Shown: in pieces, positions 9,519-18,936 of the stretch
How the letters are laid out: every line of letters starts with the position of its first letter
Position numbering within the stretch: position 1 is the first letter of the stretch
Assembly: GCF_040892545.1 (NCBI RefSeq)
Contig: NZ_CP156079.1
Location: 2,019,501 to 2,083,500, forward strand
From: Paracidovorax avenae
GTDB taxonomy: Bacteria; Pseudomonadota; Gammaproteobacteria; Burkholderiales; Burkholderiaceae_C
Reading direction: 5' to 3'
DNA length: 64,000 nucleotides
Position numbers and translations under genes: made by a program
The notes under the pieces: generated by a model
The model's input: only the letters and a program-made list of their open reading frames with translations
What the model was told of the DNA's origin: nothing
Database searches by the model: none

Positions 9519-9546
9519 ATTATATACCGGAATGGTAGCGTGTCAC
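9519..9546 (-). promoter_or_regulatory. promoter of tRNA-Thr, overlapping the fbp stop codon
   Basis: Reading the minus strand, GTGACA (9546-9541) and TATAAT (9524-9519) are separated by 16 bases, and the tRNA begins 10 bases after the -10 hexamer. The TAA stop of fbp lies inside TATAAT. Inference from consensus match and position. Confidence 0.7.
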
Positions 9547-10527
9547 GCGTTCCACTTCATTTTTTGATCCGAGGATCACGCTGACGCGTTCGTGCAACTG
9601 CTTCGGCTGGATGTCCAGGATGCGTTCCTTGCCGTTGGTCGCCGCGCCGCCGGCCTGCTCGATCAGCCAGGACATCGGGTTGGCCTCGTACATCAGGCGC
9701 AGCTTGCCCGGCTTGTTCGGCTCGCGCTTGTCCCAGGGGTAGAGGAAGATGCCGCCGCGCGTGAGGATGCGGTGCACGTCCGCCACCATGCTGGCGATCC
9801 AGCGCATGTTGAAGTCCTTCTCGCGCGGGCCTTCCGTGCCGGCCAGGCATTCGTCGATGTAGCGCTTCACCGGGGCATCCCAGTGGCGCATGTTGCTCAT
9901 GTTGATCGCGAATTCCTTGGTATCGGCGGGAATCTTCACGTTCTCTTCCACCAGCACGAACGAGCCTTGCTCGCGGTCGAGCGTGAACATCGCCACGCCG
10001 TCGCCTACCGTGAGCACCAGCGTGGTCTGCGGGCCGTAGATGCAGTAGCCGGCGGCCACCTGGGCGGAGCCGGCCTGCAGGAAGTCCTCGGTGGTCACGC
10101 CGGGGTGGCCCTCGGGCTTCTTCAGCACGCTGAAGATGGTGCCGATGCTCACGTTCACGTCGATGTTGGAGGAGCCGTCGAGGGGATCGAAGAGCAGCAG
10201 GTACTCGCCCTGGGGGTAGCGGTTGGGCACCACGTAGATGCTGTCCATCTCTTCCGACGCCATGGCGGCCAGGTGGCCGCCCCATTCGTTGGCCTCGATG
10301 AGCACTTCGTTGGCGATGATGTCCAGCTTCTTCTGGATCTCGCCCTGCACGTTCTCGCTGGAGGCCGAGCCCAGCACGCCGCCGAGGGCGCCCTTGTTCA
10401 CGGCGTGGCTGATGTGCTTGCAGGCGCGGGCCACCACCTCCAGCAGCAGGCGCAGCTGCGAGGGGATGAGGCCATCGACGCGCTGCTGCTCGACGAGGTA
10501 GCGGGTGAGGCTGATGCGTTGTGCCAT
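9520..10527 (-). CDS. fbp: fructose-1,6-bisphosphatase class I
   Basis: FBPase hydrolyses fructose 1,6-bisphosphate to fructose 6-phosphate, the committed step of gluconeogenesis. The 335-residue protein shows the metal and substrate motif [20 protein letters not shown] (about residues 116-135), the segment [20 protein letters not shown] near residue 285, and the C-terminal ERVTRYH typical of class I enzymes. It lies 51 bases downstream of pepN on the same strand. Its stop codon forms part of the -10 hexamer of the tRNA-Thr promoter. Confidence 0.97.
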   Translation of the reverse strand: MAQRISLTRYLVEQQRVDGLIPSQLRLLLEVVARACKHISHAVNKGALGGVLGSASSENVQGEIQKKLDIIANEVLIEANEWGGHLAAMASEEMDSIYVVPNRYPQGEYLLLFDPLDGSSNIDVNVSIGTIFSVLKKPEGHPGVTTEDFLQAGSAQVAAGYCIYGPQTTLVLTVGDGVAMFTLDREQGSFVLVEENVKIPADTKEFAINMSNMRHWDAPVKRYIDECLAGTEGPREKDFNMRWIASMVADVHRILTRGGIFLYPWDKREPNKPGKLRLMYEANPMSWLIEQAGGAATNGKERILDIQPKQLHERVSVILGSKNEVERVTRYHSGI

Positions 10528-10578
10528 GTTCGGTGGATCTCTCGTTTCTCTTTCGAAAGGGATGTCCGGCCTGCCGGA

Positions 10579-13293
10579 TCAGTCGGCGAGCGCGCGGCCG
10601 ACCACCTCGCGCACGTCGTTGGACAGGTCGGGCTTCGCCGCCACGCGGGCGATGGCGTCGCGCGCGGCCGTCCGGTAGGGTTCGGCGAGCTTGCTCCAGC
10701 GGTCGAGGGCGCGCGCGAGGCGGGCTGCCACCTGCGGGTTCAGCGTGTCGAGCTCGATCACGCGGTCGGCCCAGAAGGCGTAGCCGGCGGCGTCCTGGCG
10801 ATGGAAGGCCCCGGGGTTGGCGCTGCAATAGCTGAAGATCAGGCTGCGCGCGCGGTTCGGGTTCTTGAGGCTGAAGTCCGGGTGCTTCATCAGCTCCTTC
10901 ACGGCGGGCAGCACGTCGCCGCCGCGGTCCGGGGCACCGGCCTGCAGCGCGAACCACTTGTCCAGCACCAGCGCCTCGTCCTTGAACATCGCATGGAAGC
11001 GCGCCAGGGCCTGCGCGGCGAGCGGCTGGCCGCTGGCCACCAGGGCGGCCAGCGCGTTGAAGCGGTCGGTCATGTTGCCCGCATCCTTGAAGCGCTGGTA
11101 GGCCCTGCCCGGCCAGACGGTGTCGCCCGTGCGGCGCGCTGCCAGGCACAGCATCGACAGCGCCATGCCGGCCAGCGCGCGGCGGCCGGAGGACGTGGCG
11201 TCCGGCCGGTAGCCGCCGGTGTCGTGGTGCTGCTCCCATGTCCATTCCCAGTCGGGCTGCAGGGCCACGGCGAGCTGCTGGCGCATGGCCTCGCGCACGG
11301 CGTGCACGCGCTGCGGATCGACCACGTCGAGTTGCTCGGCGATGTAGCCTTCGGAGGGCAGGGCGAGCACCAGTTCCTTGAAGGCGGCGTCCAGCGCGGG
11401 ATGGCGCAGCACATCGCGCATCGCGGCGACGAAGCTCGCCGGCAGCAGTTCCCGCTGCAGCGCGCCGTCGGCAGGCACGTCCGGCGACGTGTCGCCGATG
11501 GCCTGGATGGCGATGCGCAGCGCGAGGCGCTGGCCGGCCTCCCAGCGGTTGAACGGATCGGTGTCGTGGGCGAGCAGCGCGAGCAGTTGCGCGTCGGTGG
11601 CCTCGATGTCCAGCAGCACCGGGGCGCTGAAGCCGCGCAGCAGCGACGGCACCGGCTCCGACGGCACGTTCACGAAGGTATAGGTGTGGGCGGGCTCGGT
11701 GAGCACCACGGTGCGGTCCGGGGCGCCGGCCCCGGCCTCGCCTTCGAGCTGCAGGGGCAGGGCGGCGCCGTCGGCGCCGAGCAGTCCCAGCGCCACGGGG
11801 ATCACCATCGGTTCCTTCACGGGCTGGCCGGGCGTGGGGGCGATGCCCTGTTCCAGCGTGAGCGTGTAGGTGCGGGCGCCGGCGTCGTAGGCCCCGCGGG
11901 CGCGCACGCGCGGCGTCCCGGCCTGGGCGTACCAGCGCTTGAACTGCGGCAGCAGCCGGGCCAGTTCGCTGCCCGGGTTGGCGTCGGCGATGGCCTGCGC
12001 GAAATCGTCGCAGGTCACGGCCTGGCCGTCATGGCGCTCGAAGTAGAGCTTCATGCCCGCGGCAAAACCGTCGCGGCCGACCAGCGTGTGCATCATGCGC
12101 ACGACCTCGGCCCCCTTCTCGTAGATGGTGACGGTGTAGAAGTTGTTGATCTCGACGTAGCTGTCCGGGCGCACGGGGTGTGCCATCGGGCCGGCGTCCT
12201 CGGGGAACTGCACGGTGCGCAGCACGCGCACGTCCTCGATGCGCTTGACGGCGCGCGCCGACGGGCTGCCCGAGAGGTCCTGGCTGAATTCCTGGTCGCG
12301 GAAAACCGTGAGGCCTTCCTTGAGCGACAGCTGGAACCAGTCGCGGCAGGTGACGCGGTTGCCGGTCCAGTTGTGGAAATACTCGTGGCCCACCACCGAT
12401 TCGATGTTCGCGAAATCGGCATCGGTGGCCGTGGACTGGCTCGCCAGCACGTACTTCGTGTTGAAGATGTTCAGGCCCTTGTTCTCCATCGCGCCCATGT
12501 TGAAGTCGCTGGTGGCGACGATCATGAAGCGTTCGAGGTCGAGCGGCAGGCCGAAGCGCGCCTCGTCCCAGGCGATGCTGGCCATGAGCGAATTCATCGC
12601 GTGCTCGGTCTTTTCCAGGTCGCCCGGGCGCACGAAGATCTGCAGCAGGTGGTCGTTGCCGGAGCGTGCGCGGATGCGCTGCTCGCGCGCCACCAGCTTG
12701 CCCGCGACCAGCGCGAACAGGTAGCAGGGCTTCTTGTGCGGATCGACCCACTTGGCGAAGTGCCGGCCGTCGTCCAGCGCGCCCTGGTCCACCAGGTTGC
12801 CGTTGGACAGCAGCACCGGATATTCGGCCCTGTCGGCGCGCAGCGTGACGGTGTAGCTCGCCATCACGTCCGGACGGTCGAGGAAGTAGGTGATGCGGCG
12901 GAAACCCTCGGCCTCGCACTGCGTGAAGAACGTGCCCTGGCTCACGTAGAGGCCCGAGAGCTGGGTGTTCTTCACGGGCGCGCAGGTGGTGAAGATCTCC
13001 AGGTCGAACGGCTCGTGGCCCTCGGGCAGGTTCTCCAGCACGAGCTGGGCGCCTTCGAGCTTGAAGGACGTGCCCGCCCCGTTGACCAGCACCCGTGCGA
13101 GGTTCAGATCCTCGCCGTCCAGGCGCAGGGGGCCCGGCGGAACGTCGGCGTTGCGGCGCACGCGCAGGCGGCTGAGCACCCGGGTCTTGGCGGGGTCCAG
13201 GTCGAACGTGAGGTCCACGCTGTCGATCCAGAACGCGGGGGCGGTGTAGTCGGCACGGTGGATGGCCGTGGCGGCCTGTCCTTCTCTCATCAT
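10579..13293 (-). CDS. pepN: aminopeptidase N (M1 family)
   Basis: PepN is a cytoplasmic zinc aminopeptidase that removes N-terminal residues from peptides. The 904-residue protein is close to the usual length (about 870-900). The substrate-anchoring motif GAMEN is near residue 268, and the zinc site HEYFHNWTGN begins near residue 303 with the third ligand glutamate about 20 residues on (SLKEGLTVFRDQEF). The C-terminal helical ERAP1-like domain fills the second half. Two ATG codons are adjacent at the start. It lies 24 bases downstream of prfB and may be read from the same transcript. Confidence 0.97.
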   Translation of the reverse strand: MMREGQAATAIHRADYTAPAFWIDSVDLTFDLDPAKTRVLSRLRVRRNADVPPGPLRLDGEDLNLARVLVNGAGTSFKLEGAQLVLENLPEGHEPFDLEIFTTCAPVKNTQLSGLYVSQGTFFTQCEAEGFRRITYFLDRPDVMASYTVTLRADRAEYPVLLSNGNLVDQGALDDGRHFAKWVDPHKKPCYLFALVAGKLVAREQRIRARSGNDHLLQIFVRPGDLEKTEHAMNSLMASIAWDEARFGLPLDLERFMIVATSDFNMGAMENKGLNIFNTKYVLASQSTATDADFANIESVVGHEYFHNWTGNRVTCRDWFQLSLKEGLTVFRDQEFSQDLSGSPSARAVKRIEDVRVLRTVQFPEDAGPMAHPVRPDSYVEINNFYTVTIYEKGAEVVRMMHTLVGRDGFAAGMKLYFERHDGQAVTCDDFAQAIADANPGSELARLLPQFKRWYAQAGTPRVRARGAYDAGARTYTLTLEQGIAPTPGQPVKEPMVIPVALGLLGADGAALPLQLEGEAGAGAPDRTVVLTEPAHTYTFVNVPSEPVPSLLRGFSAPVLLDIEATDAQLLALLAHDTDPFNRWEAGQRLALRIAIQAIGDTSPDVPADGALQRELLPASFVAAMRDVLRHPALDAAFKELVLALPSEGYIAEQLDVVDPQRVHAVREAMRQQLAVALQPDWEWTWEQHHDTGGYRPDATSSGRRALAGMALSMLCLAARRTGDTVWPGRAYQRFKDAGNMTDRFNALAALVASGQPLAAQALARFHAMFKDEALVLDKWFALQAGAPDRGGDVLPAVKELMKHPDFSLKNPNRARSLIFSYCSANPGAFHRQDAAGYAFWADRVIELDTLNPQVAARLARALDRWSKLAEPYRTAARDAIARVAAKPDLSNDVREVVGRALAD

Positions 13294-13317
13294 GGCTTGG
13301 CTGCTTTCCGGGCGTGG

Positions 13318-14422
13318 TCAGACGCCCTGCTTGAGGGAGGCTTCGATGAACACGTCGAGGTCGCCGTCCAGCACCTTCTGGGTGGCGGAGACTTCGACAT
13401 TGGTGCGCAGGTCCTTGATGCGGCTGTTGTCGAGCACGTAGCTGCGGATCTGGTGGCCCCAGCCCACGTCGGTCTTCGTGTCTTCCAGCTTCTGCTGCTC
13501 TTCCATGCGCTTGCGCATCTCGAAGTCGTAGAGGCGCGAGCGCAGGCGCTGCCAGGCGACATCGCGGTTGCTGTGCTGGCTGCGGCCATCCTGGCACTGC
13601 ACGACGATGCCGGTCGGGATGTGCGTCAGGCGCACGGCCGAATCGGTCTTGTTGATGTGCTGGCCGCCCGCGCCCGAGGCGCGGAAGGTGTCCGTGCGCA
13701 CGTCGGCCGGGTTGATGTTGATCTCGATCGAGTCGTCGATCTCGGGATAGACGAACAGCGAGGCGAAGCTCGTGTGGCGGCCACCGGACGAATCGAACGG
13801 GCTCTTGCGGACCAGGCGGTGCACGCCGGTCTCGGTGCGCAGCAGGCCGTAGGCGTACTCGCCCTCGATCTTGATCGTGGCGCTTTTGATGCCGGCCACG
13901 TCGCCCGGGGTCTCGTCTTCCACCGTGGCCTTGAAACCCTTGCGCTCGGCGTACTTGAGGTACTGGCGCAGCAGCATGCCGGCCCAGTCGCAGGCTTCGG
14001 TGCCACCGGCGCCGGCCTGGATGTCGACGAAGCAGTTCAGCGGGTCGGCCTCGTTGCTGAACATGCGGCGGAACTCCAGTTCCTCGATCAGCGGGCGCAG
14101 CTTGCCGGCCTCGGCCTCGATGGTGAGCAGGCCGGCCTCGTCGCCTTCTTCCTTGCTCATCTCATACAGCTCGGCGTTGTCCGCCAGCTCGCGCGTGAGC
14201 TTGTCGAGCGTGACGACGACGGCGGAGAGGGACTTCTGTTCCTTGCCCAGTTCCTGGGCCTTCTTCGGGTCGTTCCAGACGGACGGGTCCTCCAGCGAAG
14301 CGTTTACCGTGCGCAGGCGTTCGAACTTGGCATCGAAGTCAAAGATACCTCCGTAACTCTTGCGTGCGCTGCGAGAGGTCTTCGAGGGTGGTGCCGATGA
14401 GGTTGATGCGTTCTGCGTCCAT
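13318..14422 (-). CDS. prfB: peptide chain release factor 2, with programmed +1 frameshift
   Basis: RF2 recognises UGA and UAA stops and releases the finished peptide. Translation starts at ATG 14422; codons 1-27 end in TAT-CTT and are followed by an in-frame TGA (14341-14339). Shifting forward by one base at CTT-T-GAC joins a second frame that runs to 13318, for a product of 367 residues. An internal Shine-Dalgarno-like CGGAGG lies just upstream of the slippery site. The tripeptide anticodon SPF (near residue 207) and the catalytic GGQ in [11 protein letters not shown] (near residue 252) are intact. This is the classic autoregulated RF2 arrangement, not a broken gene. Confidence 0.97.
14339..14361 (-). 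promoter_or_regulatory. RF2 programmed frameshift site
   Basis: On the minus strand the order is CGGAGG, TAT, CTT, TGA, C. The purine-rich element can pair with 16S rRNA three bases upstream of CTT, and a slow UGA in the A site favours slippage to GAC. The autoregulation is known from the family; the elements are visible here. Confidence 0.92.
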
Positions 14423-14545
14423 GGTGCTGTCCTGTCCTGCGGTTCGTTGGTGTAACCGCCGATTTTCTCATGGGCGCGGGACCGGGCCTCCAATGTCCCT
14501 TCGCGCCCCCGCGCTGCGCACCACGGGGCGGGGCAGAGCAGGGTG

Positions 14546-15478
14546 TCAGGCCTGCAGGAAGTCCTCGATGAGCCGCGCCACCACGGTCGGTTGGTCGTGG
14601 TGCAGCATGTGGCCGGCGTCCTGCACCACCGCGGTGCGGCAGCCGCGCACGTGCTCCAGCCGCCGGTGGTACTCATCCAGCGAATAACGGCCCTTCCACC
14701 ACTGGGCCATGCTGTCGTCGCTGGCCTCTACCGCGAGCACCGGGGCGGTGATGCCCGCATAAAGCGCCAGCGCTTCTTCGACGCGGTAGAGCTGAGGATT
14801 GACCACCTTGTGCGCGGCGTCGCCCAGGATGCGCCAATGGCCCTGGGCATCCGGCTGCGCCCACTCTCGTGCCAGCCATTCGGCCTTGTCGCGGCCCAGG
14901 CGGGGGTTGGTCTTCATGAGCCGGCCCGCAACGGCTTCCGCGTTCTCGTAGGCCTTCAGATCCATGCCGCCGGCATCGAGCGTGCGCAGTTCGTCCAGCC
15001 ACTGCGCATACCGCGCGGGCGCCTGGGCTGGCTCGGTCACCGGCAGGCCGAAACCTTCGAGGTTGACCAGCCGGCGGATGCGGGCGGGTCGCACGCCCGC
15101 ATAAGACATCGCGATGTTGCCGCCCATGCTGTGGCCGACGAGGTCCACCGGGCCGCCGGGTGCATAGTGGTCCAGCAGCCGGTCCAGGTCGGCGAGGTAG
15201 TCGGCGAAGGCGTAGTGGTCGCAGCGCGCGGGCGGCATGCTGTGCCCGAAGCCGCGCCAGTCGGGCGCGATGATGCGCCGCCTGCGCGCGAAGTCCTCGC
15301 CGAAGGCATCGACCACGAACTGGTAGGACGCACCCACGTCCATCCAGCCGTGCACCATCACGAGGGGCGGTGCTTCGGCCGCGCCGCCGCCGCCGGCGGG
15401 CTCCCAGACACGGATGTGGTAGTCGAGGGTGCGGATGGGCAGGCGTTCGCTGCGCGAGGCTCGAGGGGGCTGGTACAT
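14546..15478 (-). CDS. alpha/beta-fold hydrolase
   Basis: The 310-residue protein has the alpha/beta hydrolase layout: oxyanion segment [10 protein letters not shown] near residue 41, PDWRGFGHS, nucleophile elbow VGHSMGGN near residue 115, and the C-terminal histidine in QDAGHMLH. A helical cap of about 70 residues follows the nucleophile strand. ATG 15478 is used; an in-frame ATG at 15496 would add six residues. The substrate cannot be told; hydrolases of this subgroup include esterases and C-C bond hydrolases. It is divergent from the aldo/keto reductase gene across a G-rich spacer. Confidence 0.85.
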   Translation of the reverse strand: MYQPPRASRSERLPIRTLDYHIRVWEPAGGGGAAEAPPLVMVHGWMDVGASYQFVVDAFGEDFARRRRIIAPDWRGFGHSMPPARCDHYAFADYLADLDRLLDHYAPGGPVDLVGHSMGGNIAMSYAGVRPARIRRLVNLEGFGLPVTEPAQAPARYAQWLDELRTLDAGGMDLKAYENAEAVAGRLMKTNPRLGRDKAEWLAREWAQPDAQGHWRILGDAAHKVVNPQLYRVEEALALYAGITAPVLAVEASDDSMAQWWKGRYSLDEYHRRLEHVRGCRTAVVQDAGHMLHHDQPTVVARLIEDFLQA

Positions 15479-15518
15479 CCGCAGATTATTTTCCACGGCG
15501 CGACGGCGCGGCAGTCAA

Positions 15519-15565
15519 GGGTGGGACAAGCGAGGGGCAGGGGGGGGGCAGAGGGAGGGGGGAGG
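15519..15565 (+). other. G-rich tract, candidate G-quadruplex
   Basis: The divergent spacer holds runs of 3, 3, 4, 9, 3 and 6 G on the plus strand, with short loops apart from one of eight bases. This is enough for an intramolecular G-quadruplex in front of the aldo/keto reductase gene. Its function is unknown. Confidence 0.55.
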
Positions 15566-15632
15566 CCTGCGCCGGGCACGGAAATCCCTTATTCTCGTCA
15601 GCCTCTTTTTTCCGTTCCGCAGGTTGCCATCC

Positions 15633-16694
15633 ATGCAAAAAGTCACGTTGGGCGCGAGCGCGCTCCAGGTCTCTCCCATCTGCCTCGGCACCATGACCTT
15701 CGGCGAACAGGTGGGCGAAGCCGATGCCCATGCCATCCTCGACCGCTCTCTGGCGGCCGGCATCGACTTCATCGATACGGCCGAGATGTACGCCGTGCCC
15801 GCACGTGCCGAAACCTACGGCGCGACCGAATCCATCATCGGCCGCTGGTTCGCGAAGAACCCGGGCGCCCGCGGCAAGGTCGTGCTCGCCACCAAGGTGG
15901 CGGGCCCCTCGCGCGGCATGCCCTGGGTGCGCGAGGGCAAGGGGATGACGGCGGCCGACATCCAGGCCTCCTGCGAAGGCAGCCTGCGCCGCCTGCAGAC
16001 CGACGTGATCGATCTCTACCAGATCCACTGGCCCGAGCGCCACGTGGCTGCCTTCGGCACCATGTACTACGACCCGCAGAAGGAAACCTCCGCGACGCCC
16101 ATCCGCGAGCAGCTCGAAGCCCTCGCGAAGCTGGTACAGGCCGGCAAGGTGCGCTACGTGGGCCTGTCCAACGAGACACCCTACGGCGTGCACGAATTCG
16201 TGCGGCTGGCCGAGGCGCACGGCCTGCCGCGGGTGGCGACGGTGCAGAACCCGTACTGCCTGATCAACCGCACCTGGGACAACGCGATGGACGAGAGCTG
16301 TCATCGCCTGGGCGTATCGCTGCTGGCCTATTCGCCGCTGGGCTTCGGCCTGCTGACCGGCAAGTACGACCAGCACGCGCCGACCGACCCGGGCGCGCCG
16401 CAGGGCGCCCGCATCGCCCGCTACGAGTCGGTGCGCAAGCAGCGCTGGGGGCGGCCCGAGGCGCTGGCTGCCGCGCGCCGCTACAACCAGCTGGCCCGCG
16501 ACAACGGCCTGACACCGACGCAGATGGCGCTGGCCTTCTGCTACCGCAACTGGCGGGTGGCCAGCACCATCATCGGCGTGACCTCCCTGGCCCAGCTGGA
16601 AGAGGACATCGCCGCCTGGAACACGCAGCTGTCGCCCGAACTGCTGGCGGCCATCGACGCGATCCGCTGGGACATCCGGGACCCGGCGCTGTGA
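15633..16694 (+). CDS. tas: NADP(H)-dependent aldo/keto reductase, Tas-like
   Basis: Aldo/keto reductases of this group reduce carbonyls with NADPH in the cytoplasm. The 353-residue protein opens with LGASALQVSPICLGTMTFGEQ and contains the subfamily-specific FIDTAEMYAVPAR (catalytic Asp/Tyr), TKVAGPSRG, the catalytic histidine in DLYQIHWPERH, and VGLSNETPYGV, closely resembling E. coli Tas. The physiological substrate of Tas proteins is not established. The start ATG 15633 fits the family's N-terminus. ybaK overlaps its stop (GTGA). Confidence 0.9.
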   Translation: MQKVTLGASALQVSPICLGTMTFGEQVGEADAHAILDRSLAAGIDFIDTAEMYAVPARAETYGATESIIGRWFAKNPGARGKVVLATKVAGPSRGMPWVREGKGMTAADIQASCEGSLRRLQTDVIDLYQIHWPERHVAAFGTMYYDPQKETSATPIREQLEALAKLVQAGKVRYVGLSNETPYGVHEFVRLAEAHGLPRVATVQNPYCLINRTWDNAMDESCHRLGVSLLAYSPLGFGLLTGKYDQHAPTDPGAPQGARIARYESVRKQRWGRPEALAAARRYNQLARDNGLTPTQMALAFCYRNWRVASTIIGVTSLAQLEEDIAAWNTQLSPELLAAIDAIRWDIRDPAL

Positions 16695-17194
16695 GCCGCA
16701 AGGACCGGGCCGGCGTCCACGTCAGCGAAACGCCGGCCACGCAGTTCCTGCGCCGCCACGGCGTGGCGTTCACCGAGCATTCCTACGAGTACGTGGAACA
16801 TGGCGGCACGGCCGAGTCGGCGCGCCAGCTGGGGCTGGACGAGCACATGGTCGTCAAGACGCTGGTGATGCAGGACCAGGACGCCCGGCCGCTGATCGTG
16901 CTCATGCACGGCGACCGCAAGGTGTCCACCAAGAACCTGGCGCGCCAGATCGGCGCCAAGTCGGTGGAGCCGTGCAAGCCCGAGGTGGCGAACCGCCACA
17001 GCGGCTACCTCGTCGGCGGCACCTCGCCCTTCGGCACGCGGCGCGAGATGCCGGTGTACATCGAGGAGACCATCCTGGCGCTCCCGCGCATCGCGATCAA
17101 CGGGGGGCGCCGGGGCTTCCTGGTGCAGCTCGATCCCGCCGTCTGCGTGCAGAGCCTGGGCGCCCGGACCGTGCAGTGCGCGCTGGCAGAATAG
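16691..17194 (+). CDS. ybaK: aminoacyl-tRNA deacylase YbaK/EbsC (Cys-tRNA(Pro) deacylase type)
   Basis: YbaK proteins hydrolyse mischarged aminoacyl-tRNAs, classically Cys-tRNA(Pro), in the cytoplasm. The protein is 167 residues with the INS/YbaK fold: VVKTLVMQD (containing the conserved lysine), the [19 protein letters not shown] segment near residues 78-97, and [13 protein letters not shown] near residue 105. The start is GTG 16691, overlapping the stop of the aldo/keto reductase gene, which indicates coupled translation. Length and motifs are normal. Confidence 0.9.
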   Translation: MSRKDRAGVHVSETPATQFLRRHGVAFTEHSYEYVEHGGTAESARQLGLDEHMVVKTLVMQDQDARPLIVLMHGDRKVSTKNLARQIGAKSVEPCKPEVANRHSGYLVGGTSPFGTRREMPVYIEETILALPRIAINGGRRGFLVQLDPAVCVQSLGARTVQCALAE

Positions 17195-17249
17195 CCGGCC
17201 CGTGCGCGGCGGCCGACGCCGCGCCCCGCTCCACCACAAGGACACGATC

Positions 17250-17882
17250 TTGACCGCCGTCTATTCCCTCCTGGCCACGCTCGCCGCCTACCTGCTGGGC
17301 TCGCTCTCCTTCGCCGTCATCGTGAGCCGCGCGATGGGGCTCAGCGATCCACGCACCTACGGGAGCAAGAACCCGGGCGCCACCAACGTGCTGCGCTCGG
17401 GCAGCAAGGCGGCCGCGGTGGTGACGCTGCTGTTCGACGCGCTCAAGGGCTGGCTGCCGGTGGTGCTGGCCCAGGCGTTCGGCCCGCGCTACGGGCTGGG
17501 GGACGGCACGGTCGCGCTCGTGGGGCTGGCCGCCTTCCTGGGCCATCTCTGGCCTGTGTTCTTCCGCTTCGAGGGGGGCAAGGGCGTCGCCACGGCCCTG
17601 GGCGTGCTGATGGGCGTGAGCGTCTGGCTGGGCCTGGCCACGCTGCTCACCTGGATCATCATCGCGTTCTTCTTCCGGTATTCTTCGCTGGCCTCGCTGG
17701 TCGCGGCGGCCTTCGCGCCGCTCTACTACGTGCTCGGCGGCGGCGTGGCCTGGTATGCCGAGCCGCCGGTGGGCGTGGCCATCACCGCCATGTCGGCGCT
17801 GCTCGTCTGGCGCCACCGCGAGAACATCCGCCGCCTCGTCGCCGGCACCGAATCGCGCCTGGGCCGCAAGGGCAAGTCCTGA
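17250..17882 (+). CDS. plsY: glycerol-3-phosphate acyltransferase PlsY
   Basis: PlsY transfers an acyl group from acyl-phosphate to glycerol-3-phosphate, the first step of phospholipid synthesis, in the inner membrane. The 210-residue protein has five predicted membrane segments and the conserved motifs [14 protein letters not shown] (about residues 36-49) and [13 protein letters not shown]. The start is taken as TTG 17250 because AAGGAC precedes it and the first hydrophobic segment begins directly after; a GTG at 17202 is the alternative. The gene ends directly against the convergent HD-domain gene. Confidence 0.94.
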   Translation: MTAVYSLLATLAAYLLGSLSFAVIVSRAMGLSDPRTYGSKNPGATNVLRSGSKAAAVVTLLFDALKGWLPVVLAQAFGPRYGLGDGTVALVGLAAFLGHLWPVFFRFEGGKGVATALGVLMGVSVWLGLATLLTWIIIAFFFRYSSLASLVAAAFAPLYYVLGGGVAWYAEPPVGVAITAMSALLVWRHRENIRRLVAGTESRLGRKGKS

Positions 17883-18932
17883 TCAGCGGGGGGCGCCGGG
17901 CGCGCCCACCAGCCCGGCGATGCCGCGGTACTGGCGGGCCGCATAGAGTCCCAGGCGCACCAGCAGGCGGTGGTCCAGTTCCACCTGCACGGCCGAGCGC
18001 GCCAGGGCCGACTGGATGCGCGGGCGCCCCGTGGCCGTCTGGTGCAGCGCGGGCTGGCGCCTCTGCTCTCCCTGGCGGTCGATCACGCTGGCCACCAGCG
18101 GTGAATTGATCTTCTCGCTGCGGCGCAGCACCAGCGCGGTCTCGCCATTGTCCAGCCGCACGAAGGTACCCGGCGGGCACAGCCCGACGGATCGCACGAG
18201 CGCATACGTGACCTCGTCCCGGCGCTCGTCGTCGTGGCCCACGATGGCGCGCACCGAATCCGTGGCACTGCGCCCCGCCCGGGACTTGCGGGGGCTGATC
18301 ATGGCCGCGTAGCGGTCGATCGTGCCCAGGATGCGGGTGAGCCGCCGCGCCGCCGGCAGGGTGGCCAGCGCGCGCGCATCGCCCTCGGCGAGGGGCGCAT
18401 GGTGGTGCCCCACCACTTCGAGCCACAGCGTGTCGCCGATGCCCAGCTGCTCCAGCAGGACCCGGCTGCGCCGGGGATGTTCGTCGATGGATCTCTGCTG
18501 GGCGGACGAAGGGCGCTCCCGCTGGTTGGCCAGTTCGTCCTGCAGTGCTGTCATCCCGATGTTCATCGTCATGGCCGCGCGCACCAGGCTGTCGCGTTCG
18601 GCGGGCGGCAGTTGCAGCTCGTGCGCGAGGATGTGGCAGAGCGTGCCGCAGACCAGCGCGTGCGAGGCGCTGTAGCCCACGCTGGAGGTGGCCGCGAGCT
18701 GGAACATCAGGTAGAGCGCCGCGTCCGTGTCGTGTGCGACGAGGTCCTGCAGCCAGGCGTCGCACTGGCGCATCTTGGCGGCGAAGCCCACCACGCTGCC
18801 GGGCCGCGAGAGCAGGACGGACAGCGCGGATTCCAGGTCGGACCACAGGCCGAGCAGGTCTTCGTATTCGCTGTCGGGGCCCTCCGCATGCAGCGCCGCG
18901 GGGCGGGATGACGAAGGCGGCGGAAAAGGCAT
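17883..18932 (-). CDS. HD-domain protein with degenerate HD-GYP-like active site
   Basis: The 349-residue protein resembles HD-GYP phosphodiesterases in its middle part: a helical segment around residues 60-135, then DEHPRRSRVLLEQLGI (HP motif region) and VVGHHHAPLAEGD (region of the HHE motif), followed by ILGTIDRYAAMISPRKSR (region of the DxxxA motif). The HD metal pair that normally sits in HDIGK is replaced by MNIGM, and the GYP loop is not recognisable. It is therefore probably a catalytically impaired family member or a sensor. About 110 further residues at the C-terminus have no clear match. Confidence 0.7.
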   Translation of the reverse strand: MPFPPPSSSRPAALHAEGPDSEYEDLLGLWSDLESALSVLLSRPGSVVGFAAKMRQCDAWLQDLVAHDTDAALYLMFQLAATSSVGYSASHALVCGTLCHILAHELQLPPAERDSLVRAAMTMNIGMTALQDELANQRERPSSAQQRSIDEHPRRSRVLLEQLGIGDTLWLEVVGHHHAPLAEGDARALATLPAARRLTRILGTIDRYAAMISPRKSRAGRSATDSVRAIVGHDDERRDEVTYALVRSVGLCPPGTFVRLDNGETALVLRRSEKINSPLVASVIDRQGEQRRQPALHQTATGRPRIQSALARSAVQVELDHRLLVRLGLYAARQYRGIAGLVGAPGAPR

Positions 18933-18936
18933 GGCC

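Noticed and set aside
13318..14341. prfB as a frameshifted pseudogene.
   Set aside because: The in-frame TGA sits exactly in the known CTT-TGA-C recoding site and the SPF and GGQ motifs are intact.
9592..14400. A 1602-codon open frame on the plus strand opposite fbp, pepN and prfB.
   Set aside because: It is the antisense shadow of three well-supported genes in very GC-rich DNA; its translation is rich in His, Arg, Gly and Ala and has no domain.
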